This document shows, piece by piece, positions 43,625 through 54,192 of a stretch of DNA of 64,000 bases. Position 1 is the first letter of the stretch. Every line of letters starts with the position of its first letter. The stretch is from the NCBI GenBank assembly GCA_002104905.1, contig MCFE01000035.1, positions 141,624 through 205,623 of the forward strand, in the 5' to 3' direction. The notes beneath the pieces are model-generated. The model did no database searches, was not told the DNA's origin, and was given only the letters and a program-made list of their open reading frames with translations. Source of the stretch: Basidiobolus meristosporus CBS 931.73 (lineage: Eukaryota > Basidiobolomycota > Basidiobolomycetes > Basidiobolales > Basidiobolaceae). The position numbers were made by a program, and so were the translations under genes.

Positions 43625-46600
43625 ATGATCTCCACTTTCACAGTCAGCGGGATGACCTGTTCTGCCTGCGTAAACGCTATCGAGTCAGCTCTGAAAAAAC
43701 GTGCTGGCGTCAAACCCGACTCAGTCTCTCTCTCCCTTCTTACTGGCAAGCTTGTGCTTGAACACGATGCAAGCCTCATCACAACGGCTGACCTTTCCCA
43801 AAACATCGAAGATCTCGGGTATGATGTACTTGACTCGTCATACGAAGAGAACGAGGCAGCCAATGACGATACTGCCATCTCGATGGACGGGGATGCCGAG
43901 AAGATGACGACCCATCAAAGCAATGACAAAATGGAAAATGCCATTAATACCAAAAAAGAGGTCAAGAAAGTCAGTACCATTCGACTGATACTATCTGAGG
44001 ATCCAGCTTTTACTACAGCCTCACGAAATGTTGATACCCTTAAAGAGCTACTCTTATCAAAGGACGGTATCACTTCGATTTCGCTTTCTCTAAGGAACAA
44101 TGGCAAGGCTACGGAAACAAAGGCTTCAAAGGTCTACAAATCCCTGTATATGAGCAAGTTCAACCGAACAGCAGGGATGAACAAGCCGGAGTACTCGCTT
44201 ACAATCCAGCACCAGGGGCATACTATTGGTATTCGCTCGCTAATTACCATCTGTAAAGAACAAGGCTATCTGGCCAAAGTTCTTACAAATAACTCCAACC
44301 AAAACGTAAATCTTCAGGCGAGGGCCCAGGGAGAAATCCGCAAAGCTCGTAAGAAATTCCTCTTCTCCCTGATATTCGCTATACCAGCATTTGTCATTTC
44401 TATGGTGATTGGAATGTTCCTTCCATCGGACAATGCCGCTTATCTCTTTTTCAAGCAAGACATTTTTGGATTGGAGGGCCTTGGATTAGGCGCCTTCATC
44501 ATGTTTATACTCGCAACAATCGTACAATTCACTCTCGGAATCCCATTTGTACAGCATGGTTACAAGTCAATTGTCCGCGCGAAAACTGCCAACATGGATG
44601 TATTAGTTGCCCTTGGGACATGGGTTGCTTACATCGCATCCGTTGTGAACATTATCGTCAAAATCGTAACCCCTTCTGAGCACATGGATAGCCATATGGA
44701 TACGCACAACATGGATTTCTTCGAAACGTCCATTTTTTTGATTACTTTCATCCTGCTCGGAAAGTACCTTGAAGCCTTCGCCAAAGAGAAAACCGTCGAT
44801 GCCATGGTAAAGCTGACGAACCTTCAACCTGAAAGAGCTATTCTTGTGCATTTGATGGAGAACGGAGAAGTAGAGAAGGAAGAAGAGCTGCCTCTAGAGT
44901 TGATTCAAGTAGGCGATATTTTGAAGGTCAATGCTGGCGGACGCCTTCCATGCGACGGTGTGATTGTTCGCGGATCCACTGCAATAGATGAGTCCATGCT
45001 AACAGGAGAGCCAGTCCCTGTGCCCAAAGATGTTGAGGATGAAGTGACTGGCGCCACCATCAACCAAAGCGCAACTATCTTTATGAGAGCAACACGTGTT
45101 GCATCGGACACAACCCTTTCGCAGATTATAGACCTCGTACAGTCGGCACAAGCCACTAAATCCCCACTAGAAGCGCTGGGCGATCGTATATCCCACTTCT
45201 TTGTCCCAATCGTCGTATTTCTGGCCATCCTGGTGTTCGTCATTTGGATATTGCTAACTCATTTTGGCCGGATTCCGCAAGACTGGATCCCAATGAACCA
45301 GGGCAACGTGTTGTTTAGTTTATTCTTTGGATTGTCGGTCTTAGTGATTGCGTGTCCATGCGCGCTGGGCCTTGCTAGTCCAACTGCCGTCATGGTGGGA
45401 ACTGGAGTAGCTGCCAAGTACGGTATCCTTATCAAGGGTGGTGGTGATACCATGGAACGTGCAAGTAAATTTGATGCAGTTGTTTTCGACAAAACTGGCA
45501 CCTTGACATTGGGGAGACCAGAGGTGGCTTCCGTAAAAAGCTTAGGTTTCAACGACGCGGAAGCCAGCGATTGGATTCAAAAAGTAGCTCAACTCTTGGC
45601 CTGCTCCAGCGATCATCCATTGTCCAAGGCAATCTCGAAATACACGCAGGCCAATGGAAACCTTGATAAGGTTTCGATTACCTTGGAGTCGGTGAAGGAA
45701 GTCCCCGGAAGAGGCCTCATGGCCGAAATCTCCACATCATATATTCCAAAGGCATTGGTGTCAGCTCTCGGCTTAGATAGAAAGAATTCATCAGGAGCAC
45801 TTCGGTTCTCGGTTGTTTACGGCAATGAAAATTGGATGACCCAGAACCAGTGCGAGTATCCAGCCACTATATACTCACCGCTGATTCGCGCAGAGTTGGA
45901 TAAACACCAATCTGAAGGTGGGACGCTTGTTATGCTCGGCTTCTCTCTATTGGGTTCGGCGAATGACCTGAAAGAAAAATCCCCTCTACAACAGAATGGC
46001 CACGTTTTGGGCTATTTTGTTCTGGCCGATATTATCCGCGAAGAAGCGAAGAGCACTATCGACGCCCTTAAGAAACAAGGCAAACAAGTGTGGATGATTA
46101 CGGGTGATAACGAGCTGACCGCCAAATCTGTAGCTGGTAAATTGGGGATTGAGAACATTCTGGCGAATGTACTTCCGGAACATAAAAAAGCCAAAGTGCA
46201 ATGGCTCCAACAGCAGCCTATCCAGAAGGTCAATCCCGACCCAAGCCCATTCAGAGCCCGCAGCCGATTCTTCCGATGGAAGGTTAGTCCCATGCAGCAA
46301 GCTCCAACAAAACGGATGCTAGTTGCTATGGTTGGTGATGGTATAAACGACTCACCAGCCCTGGCTCAAGCAGACATAGGCATTGCTATGGGCGCTGGCT
46401 CAGATATTGCACACTCGGCAGCTCAGGCGGTTCTATTGCGCTCAAGACTCGATGATTTGATTATCCTGTTCTCCTTGTCGAAGAAAATCTTCAACCGAAT
46501 CCGATACAACTTTATTTGGGCTTTTGGGTACAACGTTCTCGCGATACCTGTGGCTGCCGGAGTGTTCTTCCCAATCTTTAAGGTTGCGCTGCCACCTCCA

Positions 46601-46684
46601 CTGGCCGGGCTCCTGATGATTGGCTCTAGCCTGAGTGTACTCAGTTCATCTTTAGCCTTAAAGCTCTACAGACCTCCCAAATGA
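43625..46684 (+). CDS. CCC2: Copper-transporting P1B-type ATPase (Ccc2/ATP7 type)
   Basis: A single 3060-nt exon encodes 1019 aa from an ATG preceded by a TATA box. One classical heavy-metal-associated domain has G-M-T-C-S-A-C at 9-15. A second HMA-like fold (about 115-220) lacks the Cys pair. The core has eight predicted membrane segments, an actuator T-G-E-P motif (M-L-T-G-E-P-V), the copper-binding C-P-C in A-C-P-C-A-L-G, the phosphorylation site D-K-T-G-T-L-T, the S-D-H-P-L nucleotide-domain motif and hinge G-D-G-I-N-D-S-P. All catalytic residues are present. It should pump Cu(I) into the late secretory pathway to load cuproenzymes such as multicopper ferroxidases. Yeast Ccc2 has two CxxC HMA domains; this one keeps one. 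The absence of introns in a 3-kb gene is unusual here. Confidence 0.95.
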   Translation: MISTFTVSGMTCSACVNAIESALKKRAGVKPDSVSLSLLTGKLVLEHDASLITTADLSQNIEDLGYDVLDSSYEENEAANDDTAISMDGDAEKMTTHQSNDKMENAINTKKEVKKVSTIRLILSEDPAFTTASRNVDTLKELLLSKDGITSISLSLRNNGKATETKASKVYKSLYMSKFNRTAGMNKPEYSLTIQHQGHTIGIRSLITICKEQGYLAKVLTNNSNQNVNLQARAQGEIRKARKKFLFSLIFAIPAFVISMVIGMFLPSDNAAYLFFKQDIFGLEGLGLGAFIMFILATIVQFTLGIPFVQHGYKSIVRAKTANMDVLVALGTWVAYIASVVNIIVKIVTPSEHMDSHMDTHNMDFFETSIFLITFILLGKYLEAFAKEKTVDAMVKLTNLQPERAILVHLMENGEVEKEEELPLELIQVGDILKVNAGGRLPCDGVIVRGSTAIDESMLTGEPVPVPKDVEDEVTGATINQSATIFMRATRVASDTTLSQIIDLVQSAQATKSPLEALGDRISHFFVPIVVFLAILVFVIWILLTHFGRIPQDWIPMNQGNVLFSLFFGLSVLVIACPCALGLASPTAVMVGTGVAAKYGILIKGGGDTMERASKFDAVVFDKTGTLTLGRPEVASVKSLGFNDAEASDWIQKVAQLLACSSDHPLSKAISKYTQANGNLDKVSITLESVKEVPGRGLMAEISTSYIPKALVSALGLDRKNSSGALRFSVVYGNENWMTQNQCEYPATIYSPLIRAELDKHQSEGGTLVMLGFSLLGSANDLKEKSPLQQNGHVLGYFVLADIIREEAKSTIDALKKQGKQVWMITGDNELTAKSVAGKLGIENILANVLPEHKKAKVQWLQQQPIQKVNPDPSPFRARSRFFRWKVSPMQQAPTKRMLVAMVGDGINDSPALAQADIGIAMGAGSDIAHSAAQAVLLRSRLDDLIILFSLSKKIFNRIRYNFIWAFGYNVLAIPVAAGVFFPIFKVALPPPLAGLLMIGSSLSVLSSSLALKLYRPPK

Positions 46685-47168
46685 ACTGGCGCTATAGCGT
46701 AGCTTCAATTCACCCAAATGAACTGTTGCCAGAGCGTAGCCTCAAATATATATTTGGATATCATATACTCATTATAGCTTCGAAGCCTATCACTAACCAC
46801 GTGCAAGATCTTGTAAACTAGATTGTACATGCAAATAAATAAGTTCATCTAATCTACGCAACCTATTGCTCACCCCGGACATCCTTTTTGACACCCGCAT
46901 CGTTATCTGCATACGAAATGTCTCCAGTGTACACTCTCCAAAACCCCATCCTGGCAATCTGGAAGGCATATCGAGATTTGTCCTCCCATTCAGTCAACAA
47001 ACAAACAGTAAGCCTATGTCGAGGTTCACTAATCGGCCAATTTAATTCATGTTGCGTAAATAGAAACAAAACTCGTGGATATGTGGATATGTGATGTGAG
47101 CTATCCGTGAGATTAGTTGATATTAATTAGATGATTGAAATGTTGCATGGTACTACTACTGGAATATG
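46685..47168. other. Convergent 3' regions of the copper ATPase and the S28 peptidase
   Basis: No gene is supported. A short repeated motif (AATTCACCCAAATGAACTG-like, about 46680-46725) sits just after the ATPase stop. Confidence 0.35.
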
Positions 47169-48652
47169 TTACAACATCCACTTCTTGAAGGATTCGACCT
47201 CGCTCTTTCTGACATCCTTGAGTGACTTGGAGTCGAAAGGAGAGTCAGAGCCGAGATCGGTGCAATGTGATCCCTTCTCGATAACGAAGAGAGGGTTAGC
47301 TGGCTTGCTGGTGCGCTTAGGAGCATAAGGAGAGTTGACAGAGAGTTTTCTCCAGGGGTCGATTTGTCCATCAGCGTAGAAGATTCTGGAGGTGCGGACG
47401 TTCCATCCCTTGTGTTTGCGGTTGAATTGGGCGATACTAGGATTCATCTTTCTACCAAATATCTTCTCGCAAGCTCCCAGTTGTTGCTTCAAGTCGCAAT
47501 ACTTGGAGCGAACGCGGGGGAGCTTTCCACGGGGAGCGGTCTGGAAATAACCAAGCTCGAGGCAGGTTTGCCAGTACCAGCCCTTGGTATCGTCATGGGC
47601 AAGGTTCTTGCGCATGCCGTCGTAGTCATAAAAATGAAGGGAATCGGGGCCAGTGACCTGGTTGCGGATATAATCACCCCAGACCTTGAGTTTCTCAGGC
47701 ATTGTCTTGGCAAAAGCGAATGGGCTACAGAAGGCCTCGAGAGGATCCACCTTGGCTGGCTTGTAGTATTGAACAAGTCCGGAGAGAATATCGGTGTAGG
47801 CAAAGGCGAAATCAGCATTGTCGGTGATGTTTTGAAGGCCAAAGGCAGTCTTAATCTTGAGGATATCTTTTTTGTTACCCTTGTCGAGTACGGAATCAAT
47901 ATACTTGGTGACCTGATGCAGATGCTCAGCACAAGGAATAGCCTCGGTCAAGGTAAGGTCGTATTCATAGAAGTCGGCCTTGGCTTGAACAGGGCCAGAG
48001 GAAGCCAATGCGGCATGAATGAGCTCAGGGTACTTTTGACGTCCCCATGAAGCTTGAGCTCCGGCGTAGGAACCACCAACAAGGGCCCACTTAGTTTTGG
48101 CGGTAACGCCCTGATACTTGAATTTCTTGATGAAGTTAGCAAAATCGGCCAAACCCTGATCGACAGTCAGGTATTTCATGCCCTCAAAGGTTGACTTCGC
48201 AGTGGGGAGCGACTTGCCATAGTAGCGATGCTCTAAACTGACCATCAGGCCATGGGTAGCTTCAGCAAGGTTGCGAAGTTGACCACCACCAACAGGTCTT
48301 GCGGGGCCCTCACCAGGAGAGTATACTGGGTACAGAGGTTAGCACCGAGGGTCGAAGAGAAATAACATCAAAAGGAGGAAGACTCACAATAGACCGGGCC
48401 ACCAGGCTTGAAGTAAGTGCTATTCACGAAATAGCGTTGCTTGAACACGGATGTTTTACGTGCGAAGTGGTCGATCTTCTGGTCAAACCAGTGCTCGGGA
48501 AGTGCTGTGGGATCTCTGGCCAAGATGTGAGGAATGCTTTGAATCCAGTCTTCGCCCTCAAGTTCAGCGTGGTGTCTCTTGATATGGACAGCACTGGTTG
48601 CCGAAAACAATGCCAAAGAACCAAAAATAGTCAAGCACGCTTGTATCTTCAT
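47169..48652 (-). CDS. Secreted serine carboxypeptidase of family S28 (lysosomal Pro-X carboxypeptidase type)
   Basis: Exons 48652-48388 and 48325-47169 give 1422 nt (473 aa). A signal peptide (C-L-T-I-F-G-S-L-A-L-F) ends near A-T-S-A. Then come the family opening W-F-D-Q-K-I-D-H-F and Q-R-Y-F-V-N, and G-G-P-V-Y followed by G-E-G. The nucleophile is Ser about 174 in G-G-S-Y-A-G; the Asp is in D-G-Q-I-D-P-W and the His in K-G-S-H-C-T-D-L. The triad is therefore complete. S28 enzymes remove residues after proline in acidic compartments or outside the cell. Codon use is strongly biased, suggesting high expression. A TATAAATA lies about 50 nt before the ATG (48702-48709 on the minus strand). A long open frame on the opposite strand (47364-48050) is judged a shadow. 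Confidence 0.94.
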
Positions 48653-51302
48653 TGCCTAGATAGATGAGGGAGATGATGGTGCTGATGCATCCCCCAGAGT
48701 TATTTATACATCGTTCAACTGGGGTGACCTGCATCACCCATCACTAGTATGCTCCATTTCGATCAACCAATGGAGCATATATCACAACTGCAACAAATCA
48801 ACTGCATGGAACTCTTTCATGGCGTGTTACCGAATTTCTCAAACCACCATCGAGGGCCAGCAGCCTTCGTAGCACAATTCCCATGTCCAAATGTGACTTC
48901 TTGGGACTCGGGCTAGCATAGCATTCCCAATCCTGAGGATTTCATATCCAGCAAGGTCATGTGGGCTTGCAGAGGATGAACACCAGAGCATTAGGAATTA
49001 CTCAATCGACTACCAAACCTGGTAATTGGCCAAATCCCGCTTCCCCGAGCAACTGCCAGTGGTCGATTGTTGATGTTACTGTTGATGTGATGCTTACTGA
49101 AGCAATTAGAGTTAGGCTTCGGATGAGATTTTGCAGTCATGTTGAACATTAGTCATGATGCGATGGTTTGGTGGTTTGGTCGAATTTCCCAATGTATTCG
49201 GGTCAAATCCCAATCAGGCTTTGCGTCCGCATGCTGACTGTTGTTTTGAAAACATGTTCACACGCACGAAAATCCCCAGCGCCGCTGATTCTATCGCTGA
49301 CCAGTTGCCCACCCAATATCATCCGATTCAGTGGAGATCCCGCCTATTATCATCAAGACGAAAAGTTTGAAAATACCCTTGCCGTGGGAGAAATGCTCGC
49401 CATTCGAAAATAGGAGAAACTTGACCAATTTAACGAAAGCTATCTCTTTCTGGTACTTTTGGGAACTAATGTAACCTACTGATCAGATGATCATTCCGAG
49501 GATCGTACTGTTTTCCGTGTTTAGCCTCAACAATTACTGCTTGCGATTGCTGATGTAAACCATGCCCAGGTGCCTTGCTTGAATATGTTCCGACCTTTCT
49601 TCGCTTTAGACTTTAAGAGCGATGCAGCAGCAATGGTCATATGACACCGCCTCTTATCAGCCATCAAAGAAGACCCTCGGCTTTTCTTAGTTGACACCAA
49701 TCGATTTGGAGCATACAAGAGTTCAGCACATGCCGTATATTGCCTTGAATACTTGTATTTCCCACGTTATGCCTGTGTAATGGTCTACGCCAGGTTACCA
49801 CCCTACTGCCCTGTTCTAAAGGTGAGGGTCATGTTACTGAATCTGTGAGTACAAGGATTTATGAGCTTTGGAATACTCCATATGGGTCAATATAGATTAT
49901 TCATATCGGGATATTACTTACCCATGATTATTCCACATGCGTGACTATTGTTTTCTATAGAAAAATATCTTAATCGATCTCATACGGTGGGAATCCAACT
50001 ATTTTAGTCCGGACTCCGCGGAGTAAACTTAGTCTAGACACTCCTACGAGATACCGGCATCCCCTTATTATCTGTTTCTAAATGCTCTATGTACACAATA
50101 TACACGCTATCAGTCTTTAGGCAAACCGCATCAGTTGGATAAATGTTCCCTGATTCTTAACTGATCGCTATCAAAAAGCAGTTAATTGACCAAGTACTAT
50201 AATGGAGATTTCATTGATCAATGGCTAATAAGACTTTTGATACCAACCGGTGTGCAATAGGAAACTCAACTTGGTAAGTTGATCAAGCCCCTTCTGGCCC
50301 GTATACTATGATTTCATCGTGCTCTTCTCTTGTAAGCTATTGAGTAACAATAGTATATAGTAACGTGGAGCTTGATAAAAGTATTAACTAGAAAATGCCA
50401 GGAAAGGGTACAGAGCATTATCAGCATACTTCGGGGGCTTTTAAATGCTTGGCAAAATTTTGCTTTCCATATCTTCATAAATTGGAAGAGTTACATAACA
50501 ATCATCCGCGCCTTGGCTTGTTGATATTTACCAAGTTGCCTATATTAGCATCAAAATTACTCATGCCGCCCAAGTTTTCGCATGACATTATTGGAATACA
50601 AATCAAGTCGTGTAAGTTGTCAATAATTCCATACTCGTTCAGTTTGTTAAAATCTCATAGTTTAGTCTAACACCCAAATAATGCATATATTGCTAGATTC
50701 TGTTCAGTAGCTTAATAAATTACGAATTATAGACTTGATTATGTCAAGCTTCTGTTTACTGATTGCCCATTTGGGAGTTGATAGACTAGAGACCTACTCA
50801 GTGAGATACTGAGATGGTGAAGTTACCAATGTTGTCAAAATATGAATAGTCTGGCGCTAAACACGTAGAATTAATGTCAAATAACTAATAGCATTGACAC
50901 GGTCAGAGTTTCCTCAATATATTGTTAAAATTGGTGTAGTAACTGTATCAAAACTACTTTATTCAAACTATCCACGAGTTGAGTACTACATTTGAGTGGT
51001 TATATTGCAATATATTTGATGGTAAGTAATAGATATGCCATTTTCTTAACAAAAGGTACCAGTTACCAGCATTCAGATGCTCCATTAGGAGCAGCCAAGC
51101 AATACATCCATGCAATTTGTAATTAATACTCAGGCATGAGAGTTACACTTAATTCCAGCTCATACAAACTAGACTATTATTTTGAGAGTCTAGGCAAGGT
51201 TGGAAGCAATTGAGTGGACTAAAGGGTTATGTTGTAATTACTTGATGGTTTATTGAATTCAGAAGTGACAACTATTCAACAATAGTAGGTGGAATATGTT
51301 TA
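48653..51302. other. Gene-poor region
   Basis: It begins with the S28 gene promoter and becomes AT-rich from about 49.9 kb. An open frame of 91 codons at 50395-50670 has no recognised motif and is not called. No tRNA or intact element was seen. Confidence 0.4.
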
Positions 51303-51815
51303 TTAAGGCACCAAGTGCTGTAAGAGTTTTGGACATATTAGCAGTGATTGGGAGAACAAGTAGATAATGAGGTTTTCACCTAATGATGTGTTGAATGTAA
51401 TAGTGGTATTTATGCTTTTACTTGGTCTTGGCAAAAGAACTGTGTAGAATATGCTTAAGAGGGTCCCAAGAATGTGTGCAAATTTTGGAGCTGTTTGACA
51501 GCTTAAAATATTTTCTCCAAAACATTGGGTACCCAGAACATGAAAAACTGTTGGGGCACAACCGGGAATTTGGCCAGAATTATCCAGGACTTGGCATAAC
51601 AAACACGTAGAATAGGTTAAGGATGGTCCCAAGAACATGTGTGCAAAGTTTGGGGCTGTTTGGACAACTTTGAGAAGTTTCATGTTCTGGGTAAATATTC
51701 CAAGTAAATCCCAACAAGGAATTTAGTCAGTATTCTCTAGGATTTGAAGGTAATGATCTAAGTGACTAGGTTAGGTGAACATTTAGGTGGAGTTACAAAC
51801 TTTTACAATAGTAAT
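51303..51815 (-). mobile_element. LTR copy with internal duplication, minus orientation
   Basis: On the minus strand this follows the family LTR from TATTGTAAAAG (about 51810) to CTTACAGCA (about 51310). The central block (GTCCCAAGAAyrTGTGTGCAAA through the GTACCCAGAACATGAAA-type box) occurs twice, at about 51450-51550 and 51625-51700, separated by unrelated sequence. It is either a tandem partial duplication or one LTR broken by part of another. Clear target-site duplications were not found. Confidence 0.65.
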
Positions 51816-53048
51816 TACTCAATTGACAACACCAAGGCAATGTGAGCAAAGCTTGGGGGTTTTTGAGCAGCCAATTAAACTCAGATGTTCAGGGTGCCTG
51901 CCATTTTGGAGCAGGTATTTTAAGCAAGTCCAAACAGAGAGTTTGAGGTGAAAGTAGGATGTTCATATGCCAAGATCCAAGTAGCAAAGTTTATGTGAAA
52001 ACTAATGGTTGAATGCATATTCTACTGCATATGCATTAGCACTTGCTGGGAAGTTAGAAATGAGATAAAACCCTGTGCACTGTGTTATGCTTCACATTAA
52101 GCTATGGTATATAATGATGCAATGAAGATATATGCACTTGGTGTACTCATGATATCAAGGTAGCATTGAAATTTTTGGCAGAATGCTAACAGGCAATAGC
52201 AATCATTCAGAATGGCTCATAGAATGTAGCTTTAATAGAGTAATTGCAAAGTTACCAAAATTTTCCCAGATTCCTATGTCAGAGAACTGGCATGTTTGCA
52301 ACAGTCATTGTCAAGTCAAGTAGCTCCTGATTCACTAACACACTAAATTGAGTACTCAGTTATACAAGTGGCTACAGAGATAAACTATATCAATGCTATG
52401 AGCAATAGCAAACAAGTATGCTTCTTTGCCTGGTGTCCTAATGACAACATACATGGCATAACCCATTGCAGCATACTATTGTAACCTACACAGTGTTTAG
52501 CCATGAGTAGTCTAGTACTTCTATGTATTAACAAACAAATATCCTGCCTTCCTCAAACACCCTTGCAAACAGTTAAGTTGCAACTAAGCCAATTTAACAT
52601 ATTTAGTCTAACAAAGGCTCTACAAATAGCACTAAGCTACTGTACAAAGGTCAGCAAAAATACAGCTAGGGCTATACCTACATATTAGGAACCAGACTTT
52701 GAGAGTATGCTTGAGCATAACACTACATAATGCCTATATGTTTTATCATACACTCTGCTTGAAGTATGAGGCTTTGTTGCTAACTTAAGCAGTTGTAAAA
52801 ATATAAATGTCACTTGTGTGATAAAGCATTAGTTGTAAATACCTAGCTAACCTGAAACCACACATAATTCTAGATTTCCTGATCCTCAAGTTACATGTAC
52901 CAATTTGTAATACATATTGCAGTCTGCTGTGCATCAACTTTAAAAAAAACACTGGACCAAAATACAAATTGCATGATTCAATGTACAGAGTAGTGACACT
53001 AAATCTTTAATGCTGAGTTCCTTGTGCCTTGTTAAATGCAAGTTAGTT
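51816..53048. other. AT-rich decayed sequence
   Basis: The part at about 51830-51960 still shows traces of the same LTR (GCAAAGCTTGGGGG, then GTTCAGGGTGCC). The rest shows no gene. Confidence 0.35.
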
Positions 53049-53313
53049 CTTATACTTTTACATAGCCAAGACAAAAAAAACTTGGGCTGTTTGGACATAC
53101 CCAGAACATGAAAATTCTTGAAGTTGTCCAAACAGCCCCAAACTTTGCACACATGTTCTTGGGACCTTCCTTAGCCTATTCTATGTGTTTTTTATGCCAA
53201 GACCAGGTAAAAGTATATATACTACTTTTACATTCAATAAATCATTGAGTGAGAACCACATAATCTACTTGTCCTCCCAAGTCACTTCCAATATTGCCAA
53301 GACTCTTATAACA
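53049..53313. mobile_element. Inverted LTR fragment fused to a forward partial LTR
   Basis: 53049-53096 matches the family LTR in reverse (TTATACTTTTACATAGCCAA, then CTTGGGCTGTTTGGAC). At about 53097 it switches to the forward LTR from its ACCCAGAACATG box onward and runs to TTATAACA at 53313. The forward piece is therefore a 5'-shortened LTR, joined at an inverted break point. Confidence 0.7.
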
Positions 53314-53317
53314 TGAT

Positions 53318-53842
53318 ATGAACCCAAGCTGTCACTCTGTAGTGTCCACTACTGCTATTACTGGAATTTCTCCCTCTGCTGAAAAGTTGGATGGATCTAA
53401 CTACCAAGTGTGGAAGGTGAAGATGAAGATCTGGCTACAAGAAAGAGGCATTTGGGATATTGTCATGGAAGAAGAGTGCCCTCCTGAAAACATGGGAGAA
53501 AAAGCCCTCAAGTACCAGAAGAAAGAACAAAGTGCCTTTAACTGCATTTGCTTTAATGTCAAAGACAAATTGCCAATTCAATGCTCAAGAGCAAAAACAG
53601 CCAAGAATACCTGGAAGGCATTAGAAGACACCTACCAGTCATTTCCAGCTGCCAAGAAAATGTATCTGAGAAAAGAAATTCTTTAATATAAAGATGCAGC
53701 CAGGAGAAGAAATGAAATATGTAATTAACAAAATTACCTTGCTGGTGGATGAGATGCAATCTGTGGGTGTACCAACTACTGGAGAGGATATGATAGTAAC
53801 CATCCTGAATAGCCTGACAGACAAGTTTCAGGGCCTTGTATC
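53318..53842 (+). pseudogene. Copia-type gag fragment, truncated
   Basis: It begins 4 bp after the partial LTR. The first 122 codons include S-A-E-K-L-D-G-S-N-Y-Q-V-W-K-V-K-M-K-I-W-L, the opening of Ty1/copia gag (DUF4219/UBN2), then T-W-K-A-L-E-D-T-Y. A TAA stops it at 53686. The following bases still resemble gag (I-L-N-S-L-T-D-K-F-Q-G-L) in another frame until an LTR begins at 53843. No protease, integrase, reverse transcriptase or RNase H remains. It is an internally deleted, non-coding copy. Confidence 0.82.
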
Positions 53843-54192
53843 TGTTGCAAAAGTTTCTAATTGGACCTAAATATTTACCTAAATCAGTCACTTAGATCAT
53901 TACCTTCAAATCCTACAGAATACTGACCAGATTCCTTGTTGGGATTTACTTAGAATATTTTCACCAAAATACCAAGTACCCAGAGCATGAAAATTCCCAG
54001 AGCTGTCCAAACAGCACCAAACTTTGCACACATATTCTTGGGCATTTTTTGTAGCCTATTCTATGTGTTTGTTATGCCAAGTCCATGTGAAAGTATAAAT
54101 ACTACTTTTACATTCAATAAATCATTAAGTGAAAACCGCATAATCCACTTGTCCTCCCAATCACTTCCAATATCTCCAAGACTCTTACAACA
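53843..54192 (+). mobile_element. Full-length LTR adjoining the gag remnant
   Basis: 350 bp from TGTTG to CAACA, collinear with the solo LTR at 13044-13389. It starts directly inside gag sequence with no polypurine tract. The bordering 5-mers (GTATC left, CTATT right) do not match. This suggests deletion or recombination joined gag to this LTR. Confidence 0.8.

Noticed and set aside
47364-48050. 228-codon plus-strand open frame
   Set aside because: It lies antisense to the S28 peptidase exon, whose catalytic triad and codon bias are clear. The frame is a shadow of the biased codon use.
50395-50670. 91-codon open frame in the AT-rich region
   Set aside because: No motif, no neighbouring exon and no start context worth noting. 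It lies in a long non-coding stretch.
53096-53313. Intact 5' LTR of a full copia element
   Set aside because: The first about 130 bp are missing and replaced by an inverted fragment, so it cannot act as a complete LTR.
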